Shown: piece after piece, positions 11,549 through 23,660 of the stretch
Layout of the letters: every line of letters starts with the position of its first letter
How positions within the stretch are numbered: the stretch's first letter is position 1
Assembly: GCA_029747585.1 (NCBI GenBank)
Contig: JAPEVF010000046.1
Coordinates: 1 to 64,000, forward strand
Length of the DNA stretch: 64,000 bases
DNA from: Pleurotus djamor
Lineage: Eukaryota > Basidiomycota > Agaricomycetes > Agaricales > Pleurotaceae
Direction: 5' to 3'
Made by a program: the position numbers and the translations under genes
The notes under the pieces: model-generated
Seen by the model: only the letters and a program-made list of their open reading frames with translations
Databases searched by the model: none
What the model was told of the DNA's origin: nothing

Positions 11549-11618
11549 ATACCGCGGTAGGGATTACAAACGCGTCTGCGAAAAATTGGAACTCTACATC
11601 CTTTCCGCTCCTACCACC

Positions 11619-14062
11619 ATGTTCGCTGCAGGTCGTGCTCTCCGTTCCGTTTCTCGCTCTGGCAACTTTGCCGTAAGCCCTCTTCTACTTGCTCAATCTT
11701 TTCTTCATTGATGAACGCGACAAACTGTAGAACCTCCCCCGTTCCGCCATCGCTCGGCACATGAACACAAAAATCAGTGGTCGGTTTTTCTTCCGTTCTT
11801 TTCCATGCACCGGTTCTTATTTTCTTTTCATGTAGGCCCTGTCGTGGGTATTGACCTTGGTACAACAAACTCATGTGTGTCGGTGATGGAGGGTAAGACG
11901 TCGAGGGTCATCGAAAACGCGGAGGGTGCACGGACGACACCGTCGGTCGTCGCTTTCACGAAGCACGGGGAGCGTCTCGTCGGCTTGCCTGCCAAGCGTC
12001 AAGCCGTCGTCAACTCTGCCAACACCGTCTTCGCTTTCAAGCGTTTGATTGGACGACAGTTCAAGGACAAGGAGGTTCAAGACGATATGACTCACTGGTG
12101 CGCACGTCCGCTCTAGTCATATATCCTCCCCACTGAGTCATGTTTTTTCCCTCCCCATAGGCCCTTCAAGGTTGTGCCGAAGAGTGACGGCCGACCGGCA
12201 GTGGAAGTTGAGAATGGAGGCAAAAAGCAACAATTCGTATGTTCCACTCTCAAACTCGGTGAGGTCGTCACTAACCTTGGTCCAGTCCGCAGAAGAATTG
12301 TCGTCAATGGTCTTGGTCAAGATGCGTGAGACCGCCGAGCAGTTCCTCAACAAAAAAGTCAAGTAAGCTTACATATATATTCTCTTTTGCGTTTTGACGC
12401 TAACGTTTTGGAATCATAGCCATGCTGTCGTCACTGTTCCGGCTTACTTCAATGACGCTCAACGACAGGCGACAAAAGACGCTGGTCAAATTGCTGGCCT
12501 TGACGTCCTCCGTGTCGTCAATGAGCCTACTGCCGCCGCCCTCGCTTATGGTCTCGAGCGCAACGACTCATCAGTGATTGCTGTCTACGATCTTGGTGGT
12601 GGTACCTTCGATATCTCCATTCTTGAGATGCAGAAGGGCGTGTTCGAAGTCAAGTCCACCAACGGTGACACTCACCTTGGTGGTGAGGATTTCGACATTG
12701 CTTTGGTCAACCACCTCATAAGCGAGTTCAAGAAGACGGAAGGTGTCGACCTTTCTGGTGACCGTATGGCCATCCAGCGTATCCGTGAAGCTGCTGAGAA
12801 GGCCAAGATCGAACTTTCGTCAACATCCCAGACGGAAATCAACTTGCCTTTCATCACCGCTGATGCCTCTGGCCCCAAGCACATTAACATGAAGCTCATG
12901 CGCTCGCAGTTCGAGTCTCTCGTCGCCCCTCTCATTCAAAGAACCATCGAGCCCTGCAAGAAGGCCTTGGCTGATGCTGGTGTCAAGGCCAGCGAGATCA
13001 ATGAGGTTATCCTTGTTGGTGGTATGAGCCGTATGCCACGCGTCGGCGAGACTGTGAAGTCGATCTTCGGACGTGAAGCCAGCAAGGGCGTCAATCCCGA
13101 TGAGGCTGTTGCCATTGGTGCCTCCATCCAAGGTGGTATTTTGGCTGGTGACGTTCACGACATCTTATTGCTCGATGTCACTCCTCTCTCTCTTGGTTAG
13201 TTACTCATTGCACATGCGTTCCAGCTCCGATCCTTATCCATATTTCCAGGTATCGAGACTCTCGGTGGTATCATGACCAAGTTGATCACCCGTAACACCA
13301 CCATCCCCACGAAGAAGTCTCAGGTCTTCTCCACTGCTGCTGATGGTCAGACCGCCATCGAGGTCAAGATCTACCAGGGTGAACGTGAACTCGTCCGTGA
13401 CAACAAGCTCCTCGGAAACTTCAACCTTGTTGGAATCCCCCCTGCCCCCAAGGGTGTTCCTCAAATTGAGATCACCTTCGACATCGATGCTGGTATGTTT
13501 TCAAGTCGGTCTTCCGTGTCGTTCACGAAGCTGACGGCCACCTAATAGATGGTATCGTCAACGTCGGCGCCAAGGATAAGGCCACTGGCAAGGATCAATC
13601 CATGACCATTGCTTCATCATCGGGTCTCAGCGACAAGGATATCGAGAAGATGGTTTCTGATGCTGAAGAATTTGCAGAAACTGACAAGGCTCGCCGTGCC
13701 CTCATTGAGGAGTCAAACAAGGCCGAGTCTGTCTGTGTCGACACCGAGAAGGGTATGTTCTCTCTATTCTTATATAAACCCATTACTCATCGTTGTCCAT
13801 AGCCATGAACGAGTTCAAGGACCAACTCGACGCTGCTGAGAAGGAGAAGGTCACCAAGCTCATCACCGAGCTCCGTGAGATCGCTGCTAAGGGTCAAGCC
13901 GCTGACGCCTCCGTCAACGCCGACCAGATCCGGGAGAAGATCAACGAGACTCAACAAGCCTCCCTTGGTCTCTTCCAGAAGGTCTATGAGAAGCGTAACG
14001 CTGAGAACTCTGCCTCTGAGGAGTCCTCGTCTGAGTCCTCCGAGAAGAAGGAAGAGAAGTAA
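11619..14062 (+). CDS. SSC1: Mitochondrial Hsp70 chaperone (Ssc1 type)
   Basis: Nine exons (11619-11672, 11731-11779, 11836-12097, 12161-12236, 12286-12362, 12420-13195, 13250-13492, 13549-13752, 13803-14062) give 666 aa. The N-terminus [15 protein letters not shown] is a basic, amphipathic mitochondrial presequence. The nucleotide-binding domain has [24 protein letters not shown] and the [17 protein letters not shown] stretch typical of DnaK/mitochondrial Hsp70. The substrate-binding domain and helical lid follow, ending in a Ser/Glu/Lys-rich tail with no HDEL or EEVD, so it is neither the ER nor the cytosolic form. Ssc1 is the motor of the TIM23 import complex and folds matrix proteins. The first two exons encode only the presequence. 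Confidence 0.96.
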
Positions 14063-14477
14063 ACACTCTTCCTTCTCATCCCTCCTCCCCTCCGCACCCT
14101 CCCTCCCTCCCTCGTCGACACCCTGCAGCATTATGTCCTCCCTCCCTCTTCGCTCATCTACCATCTGTCCTTGTCTGTCACGCATATCGTCATTTGAAGT
14201 AAAAGTACCTGCATCAATTAACTATACTATATTATCATAGAGTCTTTAGGTAAACGCTCGTAGTTTTCTTATTTCGCTTTTTACCCCCCACTCAGTTTTG
14301 GCTTTTGGATCCGCTTGTGTTGTTGATTGCACCTTCTCTCGTTTGTACCACTCTGCAACATATCAATACGATGGCCCAAGGCATTTTTTGCTCGCGCAAT
14401 TGTCGGTGTGATGAAGAGTGCTTCGCTTTGGAATAGAATGAACGAATGAATTATCGAAGTGTGTAAGGAGTTGGTAT
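14063..14477. other. 3' intergenic region
   Basis: Follows Hsp70; the first 100 bases are strongly C/T-rich, consistent with its 3' UTR. No other feature seen. Confidence 0.4.
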
Positions 14478-15470
14478 CTATGTATGTGACAAAGTGGGCA
14501 CGTCTGATCCAGAAGCTGAACGTCTGATCAAACTGAAACCTGAGTAATACGTTCTCAGTATCCATCAACCTTTCTTGGATGTCTTGCTTACCTTGAGCGT
14601 AACGTGGACTCGAAACCTGGTCCAATTTCACATAACACACTGGCAGCAAACACCTCAGCTCGACCGCCAAAACACCCTGATGGAACGGACACGCAAAGTC
14701 CACCGTCGTCGCATTGGCCGCGTTGAGATCAAGCGTGCCGAGGAGTTCACCACGGATAGGACGTTTGTGGTAGGAGACTTCGTCCAAGTCGAGGTTGGAG
14801 ATGGATTCGGAGGCGTTGGCGGTGATTATGGACCAGACTTCGACTTTGGAAGGATCACCCTCCATGATTATGTTCCCGGAGTGAGGATGAGAGCGAGTGA
14901 TGAGGGTGTGGTCGTGGTTGTGGTTTCCAGGAGAGGCATGCCATCCCACGGCGCAGAGTTTGCCACCTTTCGAGGGGATTTGGAATTTCATGAGTGTGAT
15001 ATCCTACCATTATAAATTAGTTTGTCTTTTATCGATGTGGGCTACGGAAGAATGAGTACCTTGCTAGAAAGGACGATCTGCGACCCAGTTCCATATACCG
15101 TCTCGGTATACTTCTTGCTCAGCCTCGTAATCTGGTCAGGCCACGATTGATAAAAGGCTGGTTCAGGCTGAGGTGTCTCTGTGAGCCCATTCAGGCGACT
15201 AAGGCCAACATGTTGACGTTGGTAAGGCAGTCTTTCGAGATCGCTAGACGACAGAGGGAGGATTCCGTGCAACGAAAAGGGCAGCAAAACGACATTCAAG
15301 GCAGATAGTATAGCGACTATCAGACCAGCCCAGAAGTATACTGGATTATGCTCGTTTTTGCGCCAGTAAGAGGGATCCGAGTCGGATTGATTGTCTTCGA
15401 CGCTGTCTGCGTCGGTTGCGGAGGTGAGAGGCGTGTACTCTTCGTTTTTGTGAGGATCGTCGTAGGTCAT
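14478..15470 (-). CDS. Uncharacterised type II membrane protein
   Basis: Exons 15470-15060, 15003-14592 and 14539-14478 give about 294 aa. An acidic cytoplasmic N-terminus with a YTPL motif precedes one transmembrane segment (FWAGLIVAILSALNVVLLPF). The extracytoplasmic part holds CAVGWH, RGELLGTLDL and several Cys. I recognise this pattern from an expanded agaricomycete family of unknown function, whose members share the GTL element and C-terminal Cys pairs; that is memory, not a search. The last exon is uncertain: a second acceptor seven bases downstream would end the protein at 14528. Confidence 0.65.
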
Positions 15471-15669
15471 GGGTGTTGTATGATTCAAAAGAGATGTCGG
15501 TGGTGCAAGATATCTCTGCGAGTAACACGTCGGTGACTGCTTGCATGGTTGTCAGTATGGTAACAAAGAAACAAAGAATGATCGAGTCTGGAGGAATGTC
15601 CAAATATGGGCACTCCGCCTTTTGAACCCTGACCTCGAGTTGATCAAGTCCTCAACTCTCCTCAATTCG

Positions 15670-17286
15670 ATGAACTTCTTAGACTTGCCCTCCGATGTGC
15701 TCGCTGAAATTTTCCCGTTTCTGACTTCGAGAGAAATCATTGCGCTGGATTGTGTATGTTTCTGCCCTTCTGGAGACCCAAAAAGTTGATGCTCAAGTTG
15801 AGTGCTTATCGTGTGCCAATCCAGACCTGTCGCGGCCTGCGTCGACTTTGCTTCGACGACTACTCTCTGTGTCTTCGTGTCTCTACACATGTTCCGCTGA
15901 ACATCTCCGTAGGGAAGAATATTCGAGACTATAAAGGGAGCGAGCTGCGGAAATTGTTCGTCACCGAAGCAAAGCTTAGGGAAAAATGGAGCAGTCGCGC
16001 TGAATCCCTCCCAAGATCTACGTTTTCTCTCGGCCCTCTTGTAGTCATGAGTCACAGCCCAATCTATGAAGTAGTCGATGCGATGCTACTTTCTTCGGAA
16101 TGGGTTCTCACACTTGGTCAACATCGTCGCTCAGACGACATGTTGTTTGAGTTACGCCACATTCCGAGTCGACTCGTAGTCGGTTCAGTTCGACCTAGTA
16201 CCGCCGCTGGTAGAAAACTCCACTTCCACGCGGCCTGGCAGAAGGGCGGGAAGGAACTCTTGCTGGCCAGCTACTCAGTTGATCAGGGAGCGTAAGTACC
16301 TTTGATTGACCCTCTTACAACCTTCCTGATTTTCTCATCTAACTAGAATAGAAGTATACTCTCTTCGAGGCTCTGAACGAACTTTCCACGACATGTGGAC
16401 AATGAAGGAACTATTCACTATTCAAGATGTCTTTGACTGGTCGGCTGGCGTGTCCGTTACTCAACACATGATCACTTACTATTGTACTCCTTCGACTCTT
16501 TGCTTGGTCAACACGATCACTCGACGTCGCTTTTGCGTGCCGCTACCAGAATTCGAGGTATTCATGGTTTCATAGCCTCTTGGAGCTTCATTGACTCCCC
16601 TTTTTGCCCAGAATGCGAAATGCGTGGTTCCTCGCATTGCACACGATCTTAGTTACGTCGCGTTGATATCGGGGCATTTTGAGCGTGACGGCACTCCAGA
16701 ACAAATGCTGCGAGTCTACTCCCTACCCAGCCACGTCGTCAGCACTTTGCAACCTACAGTTCAAACTCAGGGATTTTCATCCGATGGTCCCCCTATAGAG
16801 CGCTTGGAGCTGCCATTGAGGGATTGTTATACCTCTCCCCTTTGCGATCTATCGAAGCTAGCAGAGGGCTTCAGCATTGCTCCTAATCAGGTGTCCTTGG
16901 ATTTTGCAGACAATTTATGGGTGTCTCAAGCCGAATTTGGCGGACGCAGCGCGTACTCCATATCCTTCCACATCGGACGTACCATACAGACAAGGACTCC
17001 TCTTCGTCCGCTGGAGCATGCTTGCGACTATTTCAGCCCGTCGTCAAAATTCTGCAACTTTGGGGAGCGAGGGTTTTTCAAAGATAAGCAAGATGGCAAA
17101 GAGACACTGTATGTTTTCTCTCATACAACCCCAGGACCCAAGGTTGCCGTCACGGCGCTGCCATCCCTTCTCTCAAGTCAGGGTATCTCTTCGTTATCCT
17201 ACGACGAGAGCAGCGGTCGTATGGGTCAAGTCACAAGCGGTCAATTTTCGGCCTTGCGTTCATTGCGTATAATCGACTTTGTATGA
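15670..17286 (+). CDS. F-box protein with WD/propeller-like C-terminal region
   Basis: Exons 15670-15753, 15825-16291, 16347-16557 and 16612-17286 give 478 aa. The N-terminus MNFLDLPSDVLAEIFPFLTS is a typical F-box, which binds Skp1 in SCF ubiquitin ligases. The rest has no motif I can name but alternates short beta-like segments, as in the large agaricomycete F-box families. Its target is unknown. The start is the ATG that opens the F-box; upstream in-frame codons have none. Confidence 0.8.
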
Positions 17287-17474
17287 CGAGCGAGTCAAAG
17301 GAAACCCGCATGCTCACTTTGGACTATCAGGGGAAGGAAGACCGAAATCGTCAAGTATATCATTGCCAGAGATATGACCAATCCTGGTTTTTACTTATAC
17401 AACGATGGTAGGGTACATACGGCGACGAAATGTACTGAAAACGCAAAAGAATAAACTCTGCAAACAACGCCCAA

Positions 17475-17788
17475 TCAGGCGCACTGACAACCTGCATTAT
17501 CACCGCAGGAGCAACCTTCGGTCTTGCCTTTGCAAGAACACTAAAAGGGCTCGGAGTCAAATACCATATCCACTGCAGGAATTTCGAAACAGCAAACCTT
17601 GGAGGAATGCGCTTTGTTGACACACTGGTTGCAGTTGCACTTGCCGCTGGGGCAAGCACATCCTGTTCCTGACGGTCCACATGCGCTGCAAAAAGAAGAG
17701 AAGATATGGTGATGAGTCCAAGGGAGTACATCGGAAAATGAGAAGAACGGTACCCGCAGTTGCTTTGACAAGTGCAGTCTGTAGCCAT
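17475..17788 (-). CDS. Metallothionein 1
   Basis: Exons 17788-17754, 17685-17598 and 17540-17475 encode 62 aa with 15 cysteines in CxC and CxxC arrays (CTCQSNC, CACPSGKCNC, CSCKGKTEGCSC, CQCA). This is a small cytosolic thiolate-cluster protein binding Cu(I), Zn or Cd. All three exons match the second metallothionein at 30600 in length (35, 88, 66 nt) and in splice phase, so the two are recent paralogues. The gene is too short and split for simple open-frame searches. It sits alone between an F-box gene and a coiled-coil gene. Confidence 0.9.
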
Positions 17789-17865
17789 TAGTAAGGTGTT
17801 GGTGCTGTTGTTTTGAGGGTTTAGGCAGTTGGGAGCTGGGGACGACTTGTCTGGATTCCAATGCG

Positions 17866-17873
17866 CTTATATA
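17866..17873 (-). promoter_or_regulatory. TATA box of metallothionein 1
   Basis: On the minus strand this reads TATATAAG, about 80 bases before the ATG. It suits a strongly inducible gene. Confidence 0.55.
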
Positions 17874-17910
17874 CGCCAAGGGAGGACAGAAGTCATGGCC
17901 ACTGGAGTGT

Positions 17911-17966
17911 GGACAATATGGGCTCCACCAATTCCACCAAGTGACATGAACCTACCCGTCACTAAA
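17911..17966 (-). promoter_or_regulatory. Conserved metallothionein promoter block (copy 1)
   Basis: Read on the minus strand, this block has GTGACGG, then TCATGTCACTTGGTGG, then GCCCATATTGTCC, 123-178 bases before the metallothionein 1 ATG. The same elements occur in the same order and at nearly the same distance before metallothionein 2. It is a candidate binding site for a metal-responsive regulator. The flanking promoter sequence is otherwise dissimilar. Confidence 0.5.
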
Positions 17967-18159
17967 GCGTCACTCCCTTCGTAGGCCCATTGGTGAGACA
18001 ATGCCAATCGTCATCACGATCATATAACTTGAAATATAATTGAATATGTTACCTACTAAAGGATACATATATCTGAAACTATAACCATAGGAGTATACTT
18101 ATGATTTAAATGAAGGGAGATAATTTACACTGAGGATACAAGGCTACATTTTGGGTAAA

Positions 18160-20929
18160 TCAGGACGCAATGATGGGGTTGGACGTCGAGGAAGCACCAG
18201 GCGACGCCAAAGGTGGCACACCTGCGAGATTGTCGGCCTGTTCATTCATCTCGTTAGCTCAGCGTCGACAGTATGGAAGGGATCAAAAGTACCTCTGCTA
18301 AAGCCTCCTCCCACACTTGATTTTGAGTTTCGCGGGTTGTTCTGAGAAGCCGCTTCAGCTCTGAAATGGTCTTCGCATCCTGCTTGCGAGTAGCGCGACT
18401 TGTCGCGACTTCGCCGTTCAGTAAGGTCAATTGGACCTTTGAAGTCTCTAGTTCGCTCTGGGTTGAAGAGAGCGTTGATTGGGTCGAAGCAAGGGTAGCA
18501 CTAGTGTCGCTGAGGTCTTTGTTGACCCGATCCAGCTCGCTTTGTAGATGCATCGCTTCTTTCGACTTGCGCTGAGATTCGGTGGCAGCTTCTTCAAGAT
18601 CGTCCTGCAGTGACTGTATGTTGGTTTGAAGGGTAGCAGTCGTGGTAGAAGAAATGGCTGCCTCGTCCTGGAGACGCTTGACTTCGTTGTCGCTAGAGGC
18701 GATATTCTCCAAGGCTACGACTAGCTCGGTACTACGAGCAGCCAACTCCACTTCCAATTCGGTTATTCTGCCTTCCAGGCTAACGATGGAGACATTGAGG
18801 GCATTAACGTCGTTGGTCTTTTGAGTAAGCTCGCTTTGAGCCTCCGTAAGGTCAGCCGCAGCCTTCCCTAACTGCTTTTGGCCCTCTTCCACCCGGTGAC
18901 GTAGATCGCCCAATTGCGTTTCGCGTGATGTGGCCAAAGCTTGCGACTCGTCAAGCTGGGTGCGGAGGTTGGTAAGTTGTTCTTGAAGAGTTTCCACGTC
19001 TTTGCTGCGGTGAGATAACTCTTCCGAACGCTGCATCAGAGCTAAGTTGGCTGCCTCCAGGCGAGCTGAGAGGTCAGCTTTCGCCGTTTGTAGCTCGTTA
19101 TTGGCAGCGGTTAGAGCTGATCCTTCTGCAGCGAGCACCTCGAGCGAAGAGCTGAGCTGGGACTTGAGTTGAAGGAGCTCGTTGACTTGAGCCTCTAGGT
19201 CGCCCTTTGCGATCGAAGCTTCACCGAGCTCCTGCTTGGTCTCGAAGAGCTGAGAAATCAAGGTTGAATGCTCGTTACGAACAGACTTGAGTTGCTTATC
19301 CTTCTGGTCGAGAGCTTCCTTAAGCTTGGCGACTTCAGAGTCCAATGCGCCAGTTTCGGACGAGACCTTCTTCAGTTGCGTACTCAAGCCGTCTCGCTCC
19401 TTCAGCAGTTCTTCATTCAGAGCGTCGGTTCGCAAGTTCGCCTCTTGAAGACTGTCAATAGAGCCATTGAGCTCCAGGATCTTTTGCTCCGACTCTTTAA
19501 GCTGCTTTGAAGTCAGGTCGAATTCGCCACGAAGCTGGACGAGACGAGCCTCGAGTATCTGGACCTTCTCAGCTGAAAGAGTGCGCGCAGACTCGAGAGC
19601 TCCGTCGGCCACCTCCTTCTCAGAAGCAAGCTCAGACAAGGCAGCTTTGAGTTTCGCTATTTCTGCGTCGCGATCGTCATGCTTTGTGCTTGACAAGCTG
19701 GGCAAGGAAGGCGGGTGGGATGTAGGAGAAGGTGGTAAGGAGGGAATAGGGGTTGGTTGATGGGAGAATGGAGAGATGAGGGAGCCAGAGAGCGTACGGG
19801 TTATAGGCTGAGGTGAGGGACCGACAGCATCGCCATTGGCGTCATTAGCAGGTGACACTGACGGTGATGTTTGGGTAGGTGATGGGAGGTGGACAGTGGT
19901 AGCCGGAATCGGGATAGGAGAGGATGGACGTGTACGAATGCCATCCGTACCATTGTTGTCTGGAAGTGGCGGAGGAAATTCACTTCGAGGAGACCCCGGT
20001 GGCGAATCGATATCAGTAAGGGGAGACATCGGACGGTCGGGCGTGTCAGAGTCTCCATCAGCGTCAGCATGACTAGCGTCGTCGTCGATTTCATCACGAC
20101 TGGGTGAGCCTGGACTTTGACTTGGGATACCCAGTGATAATCGGTGTAGATGAAGTACCGCTTTTTGCAACTCAGGCTTGGTGAGGCGCGATACCACCTT
20201 GGAGGACGTGGAAGGGACCCCAGGAATGGGAATAATCAAGTGAGAGGGATCCTCGTCTTCATCTTCTGGTTCGTTGGTGTACGCGAGAGGTTGGGATGAA
20301 CCTTTGCTCAGTGTTAACACGTGAAATCATGCGCAAATAACAATGAACACACCAGGCATAGAGATGCGAACAGACTTGCGTCGCCCTCCAGGGGGACGAA
20401 CAGGAGATGATGGGATAGACATATCATCATCCTGCTGATCGTAGTTGTGAAGGCCATGAGTAGATATTGAAGAAATACGAGCACGTTTGCGTGGAGAAAT
20501 GGAGCTGCGGTTGCGCTTGGTCGCAGCTCTCGGTGTAGTTTGTTGAGGTCCAACGGACGCAGAAGGAGGGTTATGTGAGATATATTGCCAGACGACGTCT
20601 TCGGTGGATTGGGTGTGAGGAATTGAGCGTCGCGCCGACGTGATCGACTTCTTGCCATCGTCGGTGACCATGACATAACCGTCCTGCGCCCTGTGGAGCA
20701 CACCATCTTCCTCTAGCTTGCTCACGGCCTTGTTAACGTGCTGAGCCCACTGAGGACCGAGCTTCTCGTTACGCGCGTCGGCAATCTTCCTGACTTGTGC
20801 GCGAATGCTAGCCAAGTGCAGCGCCTGTTTAGTGCGATGTTCCTTCTGCAGATGGTCGACAGCACCGATGACTCGTTGCGCGTAAGTGAGCTTTTGAGCC
20901 TTATTCTTCTTCGTCCTAACGGAAACCAT
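18160..20929 (-). CDS. Large coiled-coil protein with winged-helix-like N-terminus
   Basis: Exons 20929-20353, 20301-18293 and 18237-18160 give 887 aa. The first ~100 residues are basic and helical with a KLEEDGVLHRAQDGYVMVTDDGKK turn-strand pattern, resembling a winged-helix or linker-histone-like fold. A basic segment with possible nuclear signals (KRNRSS, PRKRAR) follows. Residues from about 330 to 860 are an almost unbroken coiled coil rich in Glu, Leu, Ser and Ala (myosin-tail-like heptads). The middle is Pro/Ser-rich and disordered. I do not recognise an orthologue; a chromatin- or spindle-linked scaffold would fit the architecture, as inference only. Confidence 0.8.
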
Positions 20930-22122
20930 GTTTCGGACGCGTTGTGGGGGTTGTCGCGAGTGGCAGGATGTGGAAAGGAAACAAGACGCGTTAGGGGCGN
21001 CGTCGGGGCTTTTATAGTTTTGTGAAATCGCGAAATGACTCATGGTCGCGCCACCCGATCACCACGTGAGGGCGGGATGAGTCGGGAAACGTCGGGACCG
21101 ACGCCAAATTGCCTGTCTTGGGAAGCCCGACGGCGACGCGGCGCGCCATCAATTTCAAAATAAAGATAAGTGTAAGCAGACTAAAAAGTACATCTATATT
21201 ATAAAATCCATAGGATTTTTCCCACGGAGACAAAGGACCCTGCGCAAATCTGTTATCTGATTGGTCAGTTCAGCGCGCACGTACTTTTCTCTCTCTTTTC
21301 GCTTTCTTTTGTGCATGCTTGAATTTTTCTATGTCTCTCCAGCTCAATGGCTTTGCACTAGAGCAAGAAGCGTGACGGGAAAGGACCTCTGTCGTGCTCA
21401 ACGCAACGCGAATTGGTGAATCTCACGATCATAACCTCAGGGGCACTCCTAAGTACCGCCAGTGAGCGCAATGTTCGCAGAGGTTCGAACGTTTAGTTGG
21501 CGCTGCGAGGACTGCAAGCAAATAGTCGCATAGATGATAGCTCGAGGTTCGAGAGTTAGGCTAGGTGGGGAAGCCAGCATCCTTGGATTACGGCTTACCA
21601 GATTGATACTAATACTTATATGGATCCACAATTCTTGCGTCGTCCAAATGGTGGGGGGTGAAGCAGTGTTGGCCAGTGCGTACTAGCGGCCAGTATAGAG
21701 CCTGAGGTGTGTGTGTGGTGCGCATCACGAGCTTGGAAGCGGTCAGAGGCCCAAACAAACTACGCAGCCTGCGGGACTGAGTACCAACTGTGTATCTTCA
21801 AGTTTGCGGGGATCCAAGGGGGAAATGAATAGAACAGACAACATCTGTTGGACAATAGATGGAGTGTTTGAATTCAAAGTATATCATGGGTATCGTATCC
21901 AATCTGCATTTCCGACGGCAAAGACCAAGGGCACATTGGTCGGCAAATAGCTCAACTTAGTGCATTCCTCAACTTACTTAATCACGAAACTGTTGAGTGA
22001 GAGTTTATTTGCAAGAGTATGCGACAAGTGTGCGGTTTGCTCTAGCTGCCTGCGCCGTGCGAAGCACGGGTCAGGCGGCTAGTGTGTTATGATGATTGGA
22101 TAGGTCCTTCGCGTCTCTCTGT
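20930..22122. other. Intergenic, no supported gene
   Basis: Contains the coiled-coil gene promoter (with an N at 21000) and the 3' flank of the tyrosinase gene. The frames at 21012-21233 and 21711-21950 have no domain or splicing pattern. I saw no repeat. Confidence 0.4.
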
Positions 22123-23660
22123 CTATAGCCGTGCATACGCATCGTCGTATACGTAGCAGAATGGTGGTGCGGTAGTGTTGAAAACCTGTCAGAGGATGTG
22201 AGCTGGCGGGCAGATCAAAAGGAGCATTATACGCAACGGCAGATACAGGTATAGAAGCTGATAGGCGGTCAAACTTCAGAAGATGCTCAGCCGACACATC
22301 AGGCGTGTAGTCTTTCCAATTGGTAGAATTCGGGTGGGATTCTGGGTGAAGTGGCCATCCACCGAAGGCCTAAGAGAGAAAGGGCTCAAAGGGTCGCCCT
22401 AGCATTGTCAGGACAAAGATAACGCACTTTGAAGTTATCTGGGTGCATGTTTTGCCACTGGAGATGACAAATTAGCGGCCAACTCGATGCAGACGGTCGG
22501 ACCATACGCACATTGACCCATATACGATCAACTTGACCGTGGTGCAACCAGAAAAGTGGATCTACACATTGTCATTGCGGTTGAGTGAAAGGAAGGGGTA
22601 TGCTCGAAAGAGATCAACGACGGACCATTGGAAGTAAAGCTGCCGCAGTCATTAGTTTCCATTTCTTTCGGACATTGTCCCATCAAATCACCCCCGACAA
22701 AATTGTGGACTTGGTTGTGTATCTTCGTCATGAGGTGTTGGAACATGAAGTAGTCCCCAGGCGTTGTCTGTTTCTGTATATGATGTACTTGAAACCTTGT
22801 CAAAGTGACATTCCGGGGATGCTCGAAACGACCGTGCTGCCAATCGTACAAAGAGAGATTGCGCCGAAGTATATGGGGTACGGGGAATGACAGCATGACT
22901 GGCGTTTGGCTGGCCAGTGAAAGCGCCCCGTCTTGGACGTTGCAATCGGAGGCAGGCGTCGAATCACAGTCCCCACTTCCTCCCAGACCATACTCAGGAT
23001 CCGGATCAAATACGGGTGCTTGCAGTAGGTCGGCTGTATCGAGTGACCAGTCCCAATATCTACAGCGGGTCAATTTGCGGGGGGAAGGTAGAATGTGAGG
23101 CAAAGACGTACGGCATTGGCCCAGTGTAGCCACAGGTATCTCGAAGGCGCATCTCAAACATCCAGAGTATCCTAATACATGGTCGTCAGGCGAGGGAACT
23201 CACTTTGAGTAGATACGAACCAACGATCTAAAGAAACAAGTTAGTGTATAGAAATAGTGACCTGAATGTAGCGACATACGCCAAGGTAGAAAGTAGGGAG
23301 TGACATGGGCAGATTTATCCATTTCTGCATGAGCATACGAGAAATCGTCAAACAGTGAAGGATGCACATCGGTCAGAAACGACCCCTGGTGTGCGAGAGA
23401 AAGTCGTTGATGACGAATGTTGTGTAGACACTAGGCAGACTAGTCAAAAGCGTTACTAGCATTGAAAGTAAAAAGCCAAAACGTACCTTTATACTCGAAA
23501 TCCACTTAGTTCTCTGCTCCTTCGAAAGGGTGCGCCATTCCTTCCGCACCGTCAGCGTTTCGCACTGGTTGTTCATTGAATGGTCTGCTCGACAGCACTG
23601 TGCCCACAGGAAAGGAGTAATAAAGAGCACCAAAGATCGAACTATCGTCGCTTTCAACAT
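22123..23660 (-). CDS. Short secreted tyrosinase / catechol-oxidase-like enzyme
   Basis: Nine exons (23660-23487, 23430-23280, 23227-23221, 23171-23112, 23059-22626, 22561-22512, 22457-22428, 22369-22247, 22185-22123) join to 363 aa. An N-terminal signal peptide leads into the type-3 copper core. CuA histidines are in AHAEM, SAHVTPYF and FLPWHRW; CuB ones are in KIHNQVHNFVGGD and DPLFWLHHGQVDRIW. PYWDWSLD sits between them. The protein ends at FCYVYDDAYARL, where the Y-x-Y motif closes the core domain. It has no C-terminal lid domain, so it belongs with short fungal tyrosinases and catechol oxidases that oxidise phenols outside the cell. One exon is only 7 nt and supplies the His of the third CuA position. 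The last intron (GTATCT...ACAG) is chosen because it restores the Y-x-Y end. Confidence 0.87.

Noticed and set aside
13787..14240. Long antisense and out-of-frame ORFs over the Hsp70 3' end
   Set aside because: Shadows of a strongly codon-biased gene; the true frame is the Hsp70 lid domain.
21480..21570. GGTTCGAAC and GGTTCGAGA, tRNA T-loop-like motifs
   Set aside because: No matching acceptor, D-arm or A-box at the right distance on either strand.
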